Shown here: in pieces, positions 13,101 to 28,100 of the stretch
Numbering within the stretch: the first letter of the stretch is position 1
Layout of the letters: each line of letters starts with the position of its first letter
Origin: Timema cristinae
Taxonomy: Eukaryota; Arthropoda; Insecta; Phasmatodea; Timematidae
Assembly (NCBI GenBank): GCA_039000515.1
Contig: JBCFYV010011172.1
Coordinates: forward strand, 73,667,941-73,731,940
Length of the DNA: 64,000 nt
Direction: 5' to 3'
Made by a program: the position numbers and the translations under genes
Notes under the pieces: model-generated
The model's database searches: none
What the model saw: the letters and a program-made list of their open reading frames with translations, nothing else
Told to the model about the DNA's origin: nothing

Positions 13101-16100
13101 CGGACACAAAGTTTATTTATAGTTTTATTCCACTTAAAAAAATATTCACACCACTTTCACAAAAACTTCTAACGAACATAGCTTCAAAATGGGACTGACG
13201 AATATAAACCATATGGTTGAACATAACGGTAAACAATTTGTTTACAATGATGCAGACACACAGCTGATGAAAATTTTTATTCAGTTAAATATTTCAAAAT
13301 ACGATAAAATAATCATAAAATCATTTATTGTATGTAAAAAAAAGACAAGAATTTTCTCTTTTCCAAGTAAATATGATGCCTGTATTAAAAGGTATTGATG
13401 TGTGCACTATATTAAACATAATCAATAACGTTCCAAAACGAAAAATAAGTACTTTTAATTATGTTTAAAATATTGTTTCGAGTTGGATAAAAAAAATTAT
13501 TTAAAAAAATGAAATAGTATGAAAAACTTAAGTTTACGTTATTTTAAATGTAATATATAACAGGTAATTAAAGATCTTTACATTTATAACAAAACTGTGA
13601 TCTTTTACAAGTGTTGGCAACCCAAAACCTAAACATATGATTTTCGAACTGTCATCCAGGTAAAAACCTATCGTGAACGGAATATAACATCACTGTGTAC
13701 AAGTGAGCAGTTAGGCATGTACGTGTCGTCATCATAAAACCCAGATATCATTTTATAAATAGTGCTCAATCACAGGGCAATATCTCAATATAAAACTATA
13801 TCCTTTCATTGGTGCCGTATCGTGGGTCACATATTCATTAAAAAACCACATCTTTATAATTGGTGACCATCGCGAGCCCATATCTCTATAATGTGCTTAA
13901 AAATTATTCATGTGTAAGACCTGTCATAAAGTAGGAATTTTGTGGTTAGAAAAAGGCAAATATTTAGAAATGAAAACATTTATTAAAATATAAAACTACA
14001 CCAGAAGAATATTAAAAAAGCTTTCGAGCTCTGGAACAGAAAATTGATTCCGCTTTGAAATCATGTGTGAGGGATTTTTTTATAAAAAACATCTTCTCAT
14101 TCACATGTAATGGAGTCCTTACTCTCAGGCCATCTCTAAAATGTTAAGACTCTTTTCATGCAATTGACAGTATGGTCCTTCTTCTGAGATGCTGACAATC
14201 TTTATGGGCTACTTTCCCCCAATGAATAAAATGATAACAAAATCTTTGAGATCATTATAATGTTTTAATTTTGGTGGTACAAGGGTGCAGCTTCTGAAAG
14301 TTCTTCCACTTATAAAATGTTTCACTTTCCTGATCAGACTCAAAGAGTATTTATCAACATCCTCTTCACTGAGCTTTTCACTTGAAAAATCATATAGAAG
14401 CCTTCTTTTCAACGGGAGTTGAGGTTTTGAAGGACAGAGAGTGATTTCTGAAGCTGTGACATCCTCAAGTGAATACTTTTACCAGCTGGTACCTGGAATA
14501 TTTTTCTTTTCTTAGGATCATTTGTTCCTAGAAAAGAAATAAAAATCTCCAAAAGCTACAAAAAGTTTCTCCAACAAAACATGTATGTGTCATTCAGGTT
14601 TCGAGGCAAATGTTCAAGTAGCATCTTTCTAATAAGTGTATGAATTCCACATTTTTTAAACCCACCTTTAAATTTCAGAAGTTCATCGATTTAGTTGTCC
14701 AGACCTGACTCTTTCAGACATTCTCGCAACATTTGCAGAATATAATTCGTGTAGACCTACGTTTGTTGCATACCCAACTGCTTTCTTGGATTTAGTGGCA
14801 TAGCACTGCAGAAAATAAGAAAACAAATTGATAATTTTTTTCCAAGAAAAAATGAAAGACATATAAATACTGATTACTAATATTATTTTGAAAAATGAGC
14901 AGGAAGCAAATAAATTGATGCTGGGCCAAAACTACCCCAAGTTTTGGGTCAAAGTTGCCCCAAGGCAAAATAAACATTCAGCAGATCGAACAAAATGAAA
15001 GAAATTCAATTTTATGTATTAATTATGCCTTCTACTGGTATGAAAGTATAAACAAATGTACTTACTGGTAATTGGAAAGTTCCAGGTTGAAACTCTCAAA
15101 TGAAAGTTGGAAGGTGTTCACTAGATACAAAAGGTGTTTACCTAATATGCGCTGTATGCTGTGGTGGAGGCATGAACTATAAAAAAAAACTCATGTAATC
15201 TGTAACTAGTGCTGCTACCTACAGACTCATACCAGAATCGATTAAACCGGACCCGCCTCGGTGGCGTAGTTGGCTAACGCGCTTGTCGTGTTGAGCTCGA
15301 CTGCTGAGGACGGGGAGATCGAGGTTCGAATTTCGGTCGGGTGAACTGGGGGTGGTTTTTCCTAAATGGTTTTCCACTCTCCCTCCATGCAAATGCGGGT
15401 TCACTTCCTCTGATTCAACCTTCCCTATTCCTAATCCATTAACGTAATTAGTACTTAAAGCGTATAACCTGAACAGGTAGTAAGACGCGGTGCTAAAATA
15501 TTATTATAGATTAAACCGGACAATCTAGCGAACAATAGCATCAGAAATAACATTTTCTGAATTTGGGGCAAAGTTACCCATCTTACAGGTAACTAATGGA
15601 ATTTTAAAATCAATAATATTAATTAGAATATAGAGCACAATATTAGTTGTTCTATTATTTTATGTGTAAAAAGAAACATTAAAATGTGTATGGAGATAGC
15701 AAAAAGTTTACTGATGTCTAAAGACGATTTTAAAATAACAGCTCTAAACAAAAAAGTCTTATTTTTTTCCTTTGACGCTTTTTGAAGTATGTTTTAATGC
15801 TTTTATATATATTTTTAGATTTTTGTGTTTAATGTGTTTACATTTTTTTTTCAATCTGTTCTATTGAATATTGTGGCTTCTTAATAATCTATTAGATAAA
15901 GTAAAAAATAAAGTGCTAGTGCTAAATGACTATTTATTAACACTTGAATGGAGGATAGAGGGGCAAAGCCAACACATTTATCGGATAATTGCAGGCCAAA
16001 ATGTTCAAACTATTACACAACAAAACTATAGATGGGTCAAATCCTGTATTTATTGAATCCAAATCTTAATTTTCTTCTGAATATCAAATCCAAATTCAAG

Positions 16101-19100
16101 TCCTTAAATCTTTAAAAATGCACAATTTTAGCTAATGAGAAAATATTTAAAATTTAATTCAAAATGTCTTTCAATGATTGGTGTCACTGATAGATGCTAT
16201 TTTGTTTGTGATGTAATAGACATCACAAACAACAAAGAGAATATATATATGGCAGAGAATGGGCATTGATTTGACAACAAAGAGAATAATTTTTTAGTAA
16301 ATTAATAATATAATTTTGTAATTTTTTGTAATTTTGTTATTATTCCAACTACACGAATCTATATAAGCCCTTTTATCAATTTACTTAAAATTATTATTTG
16401 ACATCAAGCTTTTCATAATAATTATTGTATTCTAAAAACTTTTTTGAGATCTTTAAATCTCTCAAATTATTCGAGCGTTCAATCTCTAAACATCAGAGTA
16501 TTTTTTGGGGAGGTATATTAGGCCTCATATAAATCAGAAGAGAAAAATGCACTGCATGCACCGTAAGTAGAGTACTCATTGCTGTTAGGATTCTAGAGTT
16601 ACCCCTTCAAACTTGTGTCTTGGGAATTTTTTTTATCTATATATGAATAAATGTTTTATGCTCATGGCTATAACTAGACAATTGAGAAAGTCCAAAAAAC
16701 TGGTACAGTAGTTTTAAAACTATTTTAATTTATAAGTGATCTCACCTAAGGTCTGCATCTTTAGCCACACGATCTAACTCGCTCTGGAGAAATATTTTTT
16801 CATCTTCAGAGCTGTCACACAGTTTTTGTAGCCTGGAATTAGCCTTTTGAAGTTTTTCATAATCTGCATTTAAAGCGTCAATCTACCAAAACCAAAGCAG
16901 GAGAGAAAAATAATTATTGTTTTGAGGCGCACAATTGATATTTTGATTAGGTCCTTGAAATAAAAAAAACTAAACAAGAACTACATATATAATTTTTAGA
17001 AGTTTCTTGAAAGTGTAAAAACCCCATGAATTATAGTTAGTCATTGATACACACACAAAACATCCATCAAAGACAATTATTTTTACTCATTATTGATGTG
17101 TTTCAAATGATTTATTTGCTAGTTTTATTCTATAATTGAAATGTAATTTTTTATTCATTCTACTAAAAGTACCAAACAAACTTAGCATTTGATACAATAC
17201 TTTGGGACATTCATAAATATAATATTTCAATCCACGTGGATCAAACCTAAATCCTTTTTTTAATGACTTTGAAAATCAGGGCCTGGATTCACTAACGGAG
17301 CAAATAGTTGCGCCAGCGCAAGTTGAAAGTCCAATCCCTATCACTAAAAGAGCAGGCGCAATTTGAAGCAAATTGCGCCTTATTGCCACCACTCAAGAGT
17401 AGGCGCAACTATTAAATCATGACTGTCACTTCAATAAATTTAAATGGCGGCATATTATTGTATTGGCTTAAAATACAATTAGTTACATAACTGTACTCCA
17501 ATTAATAATGAATTAATTAAAATAACAAAAGTATGTCAAGCACAAAATTTGTTTCAATTTAGACAGTGGTAACAAAACAATTACGTACCTTTTATTGTAG
17601 GATTTTTACATTCTAACAACGCATTGGCATTTCTTGCATTATTATAAAACAAAACTACGAACTGTATAATCTTTGTCTAGATCCAAAGAGGTTTGTATTT
17701 CAAAGTCCAAAGACATCTCGTCACTAAATATGGCAGTTAGTATAACTTTAAAATAAGTTTTAAAGTTTCTATAAACATTAATGTTTTATTAATGGAACTT
17801 AAACTTTAAACTAATAATATAAATAAATACAAAATAATGTACTAATATTGTTTTTCTAAAACATCCATAAAGAGGCCGCTTATATTTTATAGCTAGTTTA
17901 TGAGAAAAAAGTTTAAAAATCTTTGTATATGCTGTCGTTTTCATTACAGATTTAAAATAAAGTAGCCTTGACTTTGGAAGTAAATTCTTCACAAGGATTG
18001 GTCGAAAAGAGAGAAATTGATAACGTTTATGATGATGTCACCCTATTCCTGCCACCAGTTTGCGCCTTGTTTAGTGAATACAGAAATGGCGCAAATAAAT
18101 AAGGCACATCTTGGGGAGCATCTTGGCCGCAAAGTTCCGCCATTTCTATACTTGCTCCGGAGCAGATTTGCTCCCGTTAGTGAATCCAGGCCCAGTACTC
18201 TAAAATAGTTCAAATCAAACCAATATTTAAGTTCTAGTTGTATTTAATATAGCGAGTGTTTGTACCCAAGTAAGCTCCTTAATAAGAGAAATTGTAAACC
18301 AAATCTATAACATAAGTCATTTAGTAATATTTGGAAGTAGGTGGGAAAGATTGATAGAAACATATAAAAGGGAACAAACACATTATGGCTCTTACAATCT
18401 AAGGAAGAACAAAGTTCACATGGCTTTAAATTGGTTTTCTCTTTTAGAAAGTTGCGTTGAGCGTTTCACAATCTCTTGTGATGAGTTTCACTAGAATGAT
18501 ACCAAGTTTGAGGAATTGGGCGGTAACCATCGATTTTCTTCAAAAGCCTACTATATGGCCTTTACAATGAAAAAAAGAATGTAGCTCACACTTTACATTG
18601 CTGCTACTGGACAAAGAGGTAATGACCTCTTTGTCCAGTAGCAGCAATGTAAAGTGTGAGCTACATTCTTTTTTTCATTGTAAAGGCCATATAGTGTTCA
18701 TTCCATTTTGTATGTTTTTGTTCACCTTACTGTACCTTCTTCCAAATATAAGAAAAAATACCTCAAAAAGTGAAAAGAGGTTTTGCTTAAAGAGAAATTC
18801 TATATTTTAAATAAGCTAGTGACTGTATTAAAAACTAATATTATCAGAATAATTATCTAGCTCAAGAGAGTAGGTGACACCAATTTCCTTCAAGAAATAT
18901 CCATTAACCTTGAAAGGTGTGAATAGTTTCCCTCTTTCATTTTTGAAGCCATCTTTAATTTGTTTTGTCCAACACTTTCCTATAAAATGAATCCCCTGAC
19001 TCACAATGGCGGTCATCTCCAGCCTGTTCCTGTCTAGTGCCTTTTTCTCTGTGCGCGCACTCTCCAGAGACTTGTGCAGCGAGTCCTTGTCAGAGGTTAG

Positions 19101-22100
19101 CTGAGCACACTGTGAGCGGCAAGTGTCGAGCTGCACGATGAGCTCAGAGAGTCTAACCTCCAGGGTGTGCTGGCTTTCATCTGATGACTCGCATTGCTTT
19201 CTTACCAAGAGGAGCTGCTCCTTGTTAGCTTGAAGCTTCACCTACAGCAATGACAGAAACAGGTTTGGGATATATATGATACAACACATGCTTACATAGT
19301 TTCTCAGAGTCTATGATAGTTTGTAGCAACATTCTCGAAAATCTGCTATCAATAAGCTATCATTGTTCTCCAAAAACCCCAAGTATTGCTATAGTGTTAT
19401 TTATGATGAAAAGCCCTTCTCATGCACACATTTTGAACAATATTGTTAGAATAATTTTTGAAAAACTCCAAATTTTCGAAAATATATAATCTACCTCTAT
19501 ACAAATTTAAGCCTATGCGAACCTTCAGAATTTTGAATCCAAATTTTAAGAATATCCAGATTCGATGTTTTAATCATTAATATTGTTTTATAATAATGGA
19601 AATGATTATAATAAAGAAAAATGGAAAATAAATTATAAGTGTAAATTTAATTAAGCCAGCCTACCTAGGGAAAGAGGATTAAATTTAAACTTATTAGTGT
19701 ATTTTTCCTTTTTCTCTATTTTTATCATTTCCATTATTATAAAATATTTTAGCCATTGGACCACCTCATTGTTGGATTCAACAGATCTAAATAAATGTTA
19801 AATTTGTATTTTATGGGTTTAGCTCAAAATTTGAATCTATTGATAGTTGCTTAACAAGTTAATATTATAAGACCGGAAACCAGTTGGGTGGAAGAGTGAA
19901 TAGAGAAATTAACTTGAGTTACAGTTTATAAAGGAATCACATGTGGGACTGTTGTTTGTGACAGTGAATATCTTGTGTGTTAAAAAAGAAGCTTGGCCCA
20001 CCTTTTTGTAAATATTAATCAACCTTTGCACTATTATTGAAAAAGGAGTGTGATCTTTATTTGATTTTAACCTTTTAAAATTAGTGCTATTGGTTAAAGA
20101 TTTTCAAATAAACCTAAACTGTGTCTAAAGTGTTTATAAATTTTATTGTGGAAGTGAGTTCGGAAACTTAACATAGTAAAATATTCAACAGAGATTCTAT
20201 TTGAAAACTAAAATAAATTATTTGATTCGGATCTGAACATATTTTTTGGTAAAATATACAATCTAATAATTTTTAAGCATGGGATTAAACTAGGATTCAA
20301 TTTGATCAAATAAATTTTACATGAGATTTGATTCAGATTTGACTAAAATTTTTTTAGGCATGATATTCTATTCAAACTTGACTCAAAATGGTTTTAAGTG
20401 TGAGATTCGATTTGAGTCAGCTAGCCAAAATTCAGATTCAATTCAAAGTTTAAAATTTTGAATTTGCATAAACTTGGATTAACTTTTTTCTTAAAAACAA
20501 GAAAATAATGTTATTTATCACATTAAATCGGGAGTAAACTGCAACCAGAACAAAAACTAAAATTAACAGTTATTTTTAAGGAACCAAAACAGAGAACCTA
20601 AAAATAAATGGAAGAAGAACTAGAACCAGAATTGGAATCTATTTAGATTTTGGTTCATAAAGATTTTTTAAGTTTAAATAAATGCATTTTATGCCCTACT
20701 TTCTTTAACATAAATTTATTTCGAAATACCTATTCTATATTTCACTTTACCAGGATTTTTTGTCAAGCCAGTATGTATTTTTTTTATTAGATAATTATAA
20801 ACGATTCAATAAGCACTTGGCAGTAAGCACTAATGAGGAATAACTATTGTCACACTTGGTAGGGTTATTTCATTTCATTCTTTTAGTTAATCTTAGCTTA
20901 TGACAGCTTATATGACAGTAAATATATATAACAGAGGAGTAGTGAGAAATGAGAACTATCGCAGTTGTAAATGATAAATAAATTGTGCCAATTTCAAATT
21001 TTCAAATATCAGTCATTAGTAAACAACCATTAATTTTATAAATATGTTTATAATCACAATTTTGCATCAAAGAATGGTTGCATGGCAGCTAAACATTAGC
21101 CTTTAATGAAACCCATCAAACTGTTTCGACTATATCCTCAAGTACAGACAGAAATACAGATGGCCTGAGAGACAAATCTGGATACAGACATAATTATAAA
21201 ACCACATTTTTAAATTTGGAGACATGTAAACATCAAAATACATTATAGTTCTAAGATTAACATTTTTGGTGATTACAATACTTTTTAAGTTTGACACATC
21301 AAATAACCCAAAACGAGTTTTTTTTTTAAAAAAAACATGCACCTGCAAGTCATGAATGTACAGTTGATACTTGTGGAGGGCCGCTTGAACACCCGAGATA
21401 GTGCTCTCGGCAAATGCTGGAGATGTCGGAGTGCGTTGACCTCGCTTCGGTGACCTGTGGGTGAACATGCATATTAGTGAAACACATGCAACTATTATTG
21501 TTAGCCTACAAAACCACAACCATTAGTCAGTTGTTTTTTTTTTTTGTCTTCTGTCGATTCGTCCATGTTTGATTTGTGTATTTCATAACTTAAAAAGGTT
21601 TAACTTTAAAAGTTGTTAACTAATCACAAATTATACATAGAGGATTTATGTTTTAAGACTGTTCAAAATATTGGTTAGTTTAATGTAAAATATTCCAATA
21701 ATAGGACTTAGTATTTTTTAATCACTATTATTTGTTGCAAGGATAGTGACACGTTACATGCAACTAAGACCTTAGTCAATCATTACCGCAAACTTTGCAA
21801 ATCTGAATATTTTCATCAGTATACTTTAATGCCAATGCTGTTTATGATAATATGAGAAGTTTTACTTAAATTAATTGATCAAAGATACTCAAATAAGAAA
21901 GAGAATTTTTTAATAAAGTTAAAGGTGTTTGGGATCCCAAATGCTCTAGAAAATGTTGGTAATTTATTAATTATTCAAAGTCGGGCATAATTGGGTCTTT
22001 CTAGCTAAGTTTCGAGCGGGAAACAGCGCTTATTGTTCCAGCAGGTAGTGCTGGCTCATCACTGTTAATCTCTTTTGTAGACAAAGATATAATCTAGTCT

Positions 22101-25100
22101 ATCATCTTTTGTAGTTTGTAAATGAAGAGGAGAGGAGAAACTATATTTCCAAGTTCAATCATTTATGGAAAATTAGCCTGTCTGTTGTTAGAGAGACAGA
22201 AAGAAAGTAGAGATTTAAGGGGTGTTAAACTGAAGAACCTTAAGAGGTGTCAATTCTAGAGAACATTTAGGTGGTTTAAAACATAAATAACTTTTAAGGA
22301 GTTTCAAACATAAGAGAATATTTAAGGGGTATCAAACCCAAACAACATTTAAGTGGTTTAGGACCCAGGCAATACTGGGTTTAAAGGCCAGGTAACATTT
22401 AAGGGGTTTCAAAACCAGATAACATTTAAGGGGCGTCAAATTTACATAACATTTAAGGGATGTCAAACCTAGAGAATATTTAAGGGATAACAAACCTAGA
22501 GAATATTTAAAGAGTTTCAAACCTAGAGAAGTATAAACTTGTTTTATTAACTTTTCACTTTCTACCAATAGATAAATCTAAAACACCATTTTCACAAGTA
22601 ATTTACTAATTAAAATAATTCCCATGAAAAATGTAAGAAATTTGGTCAACTATTCTATTTGTATTATTTGGTGTTAGTTCTTTTGTTATTAAATTCAAAC
22701 TTATTGCATGCCCCTATCTATATAATTATGTTTTTATGATGTTATATAGCATTTTTTATTATTTATATAACATTTAATGATCACAAAGACCTTTTTTTTA
22801 TTCCTTTTTTTGCCAGGTAAACCGAGAATTATGCTGGAATTTTGTTCTAGCGTTTGAGTGGCTACCTTGGGTATAATGTGGGTTTCCCCTTTCCCAGTGA
22901 TGAATTAAGGGCTGTGTGTTGATCTGTTCTGTAGTTAAGTTAATTTATAGTCATGTATATGAAAAGACTCATATTGAGACAGAGTCGCTAATGAATAGGT
23001 GCTGAAGGAGTTCAGTTTGAAGGTTTGAAAAGGACTCCAAGAGATCAATGTGAAAGAAGTGTCTTATGTTGGTTTGGGCATGTTGATGAGTGTGGAACAA
23101 GTGACAAACCAAGATGGTCAAGTGCGTGGAACAAAATAAAAGGGTAGGTCATGTAAGACGTTAAATGTGGTAGATGAATGTGTGAAAAATAGATAAATTA
23201 AGAGTTTTAAGAATAAAAGTGCATGTATGACTTGGTGTATGGATGTTGTTGAAGCGAAGGGAGTGTGCAAGGATAGGAAAGTGTGGAGAAAGTTAGTGAG
23301 GATGGATTAAGTACGGAGTTGTTATTTTTTGAGTTATAAATGCAGGTTTTTTCCCACCCTATAAGGGAACAACGTGATTAGGTATATATGTAAGTTTGTA
23401 CAAGTATTACCATATTAGTTTAAAAATGGAAATATATTTTTAATCAAAGATTAATATAAAGTATAATTTTAATAATTTCCTGTTTCTGTCCCAATGCCAA
23501 TATTGTGACTCATTTCCCATTTGTTCCTGTTCTGCGATAAAAATGTCATTTACATCTATCCCTAAATCAAATGCACTAATATTTTCCAAGAAAGAGTGCA
23601 GGAAACCGTATTTAAACAAAATACGTTAGTACAGATGATGAAGGAACAATACTTCTTGTCTGATGAGAATCAACCCCATTAATACACACATATGTTGTAA
23701 CTATGCCAATCAGTTGTTGAACTAAGAACACTCAGAAAATGAGTAACAAGAATGTTTGGGTTATCAGAAACTTACAGTCCTTTTTTTAACGTGGGGTTTT
23801 TAATGTGCAATGAACAGGTTGATTATATCAGCACACACTTTACAATCTAGCTTAGTTTTAGAATATACACAACACCCAGTCTCCCACCCATTGACTCATC
23901 ACTCTGAAAGGGGAAGCAAAATTTCACCAAATTTTTCAGCCATGTCAGGAATCAAAATCAGGACCCTTAACTCAGTAGGCAGGCATGCTACTTATTGAGT
24001 TAATGTGTTGGACTGCCATCTAAATAAAGTCAGGTACTTTGAGTGTGCATGTGTTGGTACCTTTGTGGCACAGGTCCAGATGGAGTGAGGTGGATGTGGG
24101 GTGCAGTGTGGGTTGCGTCAGAGTCCCGGTTCTCTGCGTCTTGAATGACGGCATGAGCAATGTCCCTAAGGGCGTTCTGCAGCAACTCCACCTCCTCTTG
24201 CAGTCTCACGACCTGACCCACCCCATGTTCAGCTTCACCACAGCGCTCCTCCTGAAAGGACCTTATTAGTTACTACTTACTACACAACAAACTCTCATAT
24301 TAACAACATATCGGATTGAACACCCAACTTTTAAAAAAGAAAAAAGGAAAATTATTTTTTAGATATTTACAATGTCAAATACCAAATTAAGCAAGAACAA
24401 ATATATAATAGGTAAAAAAAAAAAACTCTTGTATCAAATTTGTTGTTGGTAATAATGCGTTAGATAGTGGAAACATTCTATTAAAGCAATATATCTTTAG
24501 TTTTTTCATGCTAGCTTTAGCCCTTTCTGACAGTTCAATAGTTGATTTGTACTAACCCCAAACACAAAATATATGTTAAGTTTAGATAAGGTGTCAAAAT
24601 GACCAGATATGTTTGCAAGGCAAATGGATTCAGAACAGTTTTTTTAAATTTTACAGCAAACATAAACATATGGTTCATATCAGGAAATTTACTCTGCATC
24701 AAATTACATCATTTTCATTTTTCAGAGGATAACTGTTCAAATACTTTCGAGTATTTTTTTTGGGAGGGGTGTGAAATTTCTGTATATAAAAAAGAGTTAT
24801 CGAGGATAAGGATTTTTTTTTTAGTTATATTGAATTTTAAATGTTTCATTGTAGCTGCAACCAAGTAGTTTTATAGGTTCTACTTAATTATTTTATTATA
24901 GATACTATACCATATATTTAAAATGAAAGAGGAACAGCAATAAGATATATTGATTAATTTTATTAGCCTAGATTAAATTAAACAATCTTCACACTACCGA
25001 ATAAACCATTTGAACATATATATAATTAATATGAAGTAACATAACAATATAAAACAATTACAATACATTGTTGTCAGTATTGCAAAGTAGACAGTCTCAA

Positions 25101-28100
25101 GGCGGGTCTTGGGGAGGTCCCCCCAATCACTGGGGGCACATTTTTTTAAACTATTATACACTTAGAAGCTTTTTTGAAAGGTTTTTTATTGGTATTTGTT
25201 AACTTGACCATTTATATTTTTTACTATTATAAATATGATAATCTAAGAAAATAATAAATAAATTGGCCTAAATTAAAGTTGGCTTAACCATCACATAGGC
25301 CTAGTGCACAGACAAATAATATACCCAGACACTCAACCTCCAGGTTAAAATGGTTGCACTCCTTTTGGTAGCTTGAGTCCTTCACCACTAGGATCGCTGT
25401 GGTTAGGCCTATCATCACCCAGCAGTGACACTAGCAAAGCCCAGTGTTGAAGGGCTCAAGCTCAAGCTGGCAAAAGGACCGCAGCAACCCCCCCCCCCCA
25501 CCTCCTCCCCGTAAGGTTGAGAGTTTGTTTCTTACTTGTCTATGGCCTAGTGTCACAAAAATCACAAATTATTTATAATAGATAAACATGTATATCCTTA
25601 TATTTTTGAAATCACTAAACAATATTAGCCAAGTCCATATAGCAGTCACAAATCCATTCCACGAAAAAAAAGTCCACTCCTATGAAATAAATACATTTGG
25701 TGATTAATATAGAGACTATTTCTGATCACCTGATATGTTCTTTGCACAAATGTTTAACTAGCCGTACTCCCCCTCCCCCCATTTTATTTTTTCTTCAGAT
25801 TTGTGTGGATCTCAGTGCATCCCAAACTACGGTAGAAGGGGCTGGAGCCCCCTCAAGCCCCCTGTGGATACGCTACTGATCCTCGTTCATTCTCACTCTT
25901 TTTGTTTGTTGGCAAAGTTAGTGAAATAGAACTGGTTATTAATGAATTAGCCTTACTTAATTATGAAACAAACACAAGTGACTAGGGAACAAGAGTGCCA
26001 ATCTGATTTTATAGTTATACATCTTTGACCCTGTTGGAGTCATTGACTAAGATGTGCAATCCAACCACTGTACCAATCACGAAAGGTGCTGCAGTATCAC
26101 GAGTATCAAGAGCTAGCTAATCACTGTTCAGTTGTTTGTCTTGCCTGACCGCGTCATTTTGTGCTTCATGCTAACCTTTTGTGTTAATTAGCCCACTAAG
26201 TGTATTTGTAGATTGTTTGTTCGTATCGGACGTTAATTTTGTGTGCCCGGTATTAACCTTTGCTAACAGGCCCAATCAATCAAACCTGGGAGTGTTATAT
26301 GAAAAGAAAATAATTTTATCAACTGTCAACCTTTTCTTACACGTGAGCTGTCCAACACCTTGCAAAATCAGAAGTTCATCGGCCTATTGAGCTAAACTTG
26401 CTGGGTTCAATTTTTAGTATGGTCAAAAAAATGTATAGTTAATGACATTTAGAGATTTCTCCTTCAAAGTGATTAAATGATGACTGAAGGACTGGGTGTT
26501 GTGTATTTCCTAGAATTAAGTTAATTTCTAAATTATGTACTAGTATAATCAGTCAGTTTATATAATGAACATTAAATACACCAACCAAACAAGTGAGCTT
26601 TAGTCTTGCTAGGACTCACAAGGTTGTGAATGTCTGCCAGAAGGTGTTGTATCCTGTCATCTTTCTCCCTGCTTTCCTTCGAAGCAGTGTCGTGTTCCAA
26701 CCTCAGTGCCGATACCTGTGCCTTCAACTGAAGACTTTCTTGCTCGTGCTGGAACTGTTGCTTCTCCTGGCAACAACACAAGTCCACAGATGTGAATTCA
26801 TATGAGTCTAATGTTATGCTATTTTTACTCCTACTTTAAGATTTTGCGAGTTCTCGAGTGATAAGTTTTAACTTTCACTAAAATTAAAATTTTAAAGTGA
26901 GAAGATAAAGGACATGACAATAAAGAACAAAAACAATCTGGATTTTACAATGAAAAGAGGAACACAATTGAAACTTTAACGTGCTGCCACTGAACAAAGT
27001 GGTAGTGACTGTCTCTTGATGAGAAACACTCAAACCATGTACAATCCCTCACATTATGCACTACCATGCAATCACCCGGCCCAGGTTTTATTCGATTGGA
27101 ACTCTTCAAGAGGCAGTGTTAAACATGCATAAAACTTTCTTAAAGGGTAAACAAAATATAACAATTAAAAAAAAGACAGAAATTGGTAAAGAATAAGAGG
27201 TTTTGATTAAAGAGTTACTCAACTTAAAAGGTATCTTGGCTCTTTTAAAGTTGTGAGGGGAAACCTATTCCCAGTACAATCGATCAGGAATCAATCCCAA
27301 ATAACATCTTCAAATTATCTTGTTTGATTTCATCACATCTTACCCTTTATCTAGGTTTATTTCATCACATCTTACCATTTATCTAGGTTATACACATTTA
27401 ATTTCACTAGTTGTTAAAGATAAGAAAAATTATAATTTAGAATAAATGTACTTGCATTTGCATCAAGAGAGAGTGGGAAACAATTTTAGGGGGAAAAAAA
27501 CACTCTTGGTTCACCAGGCCATGATCCGAGCTCACTGTCAACTGCAATCTAGTATATTGTAAGAGTGACACCTTTTTACAGTGCAAACATCAACCAAGTT
27601 CTGGATTTAATAAATATGAGAGTAGTACAAGAAGAGAAATACTCTCTACTTACTATAAAACTGCAATAACATAGATAACATAAAACCATACACATCAAAG
27701 AATAAAATAATTTTCAAATTTCATTGAAACCCTGCATTGGCAGGGGTACATTGAGTGTTCACAAAGTTAAACTCTAAGATAATGAGAGTGCCTAACATGT
27801 CCCAAAAATGACTTCTTTATGTGATATGTATTCAAGTTATTCTGTAAATGTTCAATTTATGTGGAAAATGTGGTGACTTGTCTTATCGTCCTGTCTTCAT
27901 GTTTATAAAATAAGTCACAGAAACAGAATGAAAAATCTTACCCCAGACCGGGAACTCTGCTTGAGAGAGCCAACGAGACCACTGCAGGAGGAGGTGATGT
28001 CACATGAGACTGACGACACCTCAGCATGAAGTCGTGTCATGTCACGCTCCGTCGAGGCCTTCATCTCGGCGAACCCTCGCTTGACAGACACTACGTCTCT

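Larger units (their letters stand above)
11342..16745. other. Rootletin intron of 5.4 kb
   Basis: Holds a dispersed repeat copy at about 11700-12115 (see 1193-3239), an inverted-repeat element at about 12903-13680, decayed coding remnants at about 14210-14800, one intact SINE (15253-15508), and AT-rich filler. No exon is needed here: e10 and e11 join through a split Arg codon. Confidence 0.6.

Noticed and set aside
15219..15404. 61-codon minus-strand frame
   Set aside because: It is the antisense of the SINE body. The same kind of frame ([18 protein letters not shown]) recurs at other SINE copies, such as 31706-31894.
18828..19004. Extension of exon e9 into a longer 137-codon frame
   Set aside because: A strong donor (ATT|gtgagt) ends the exon, and the extra residues lack heptads and do not fit e10's phase-based join.
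23010..23320. Possible LINE reverse transcriptase C-terminal remnant (a GHV-like stretch and basic words)
   Set aside because: Too degraded: no continuous frame and no diagnostic RT box.
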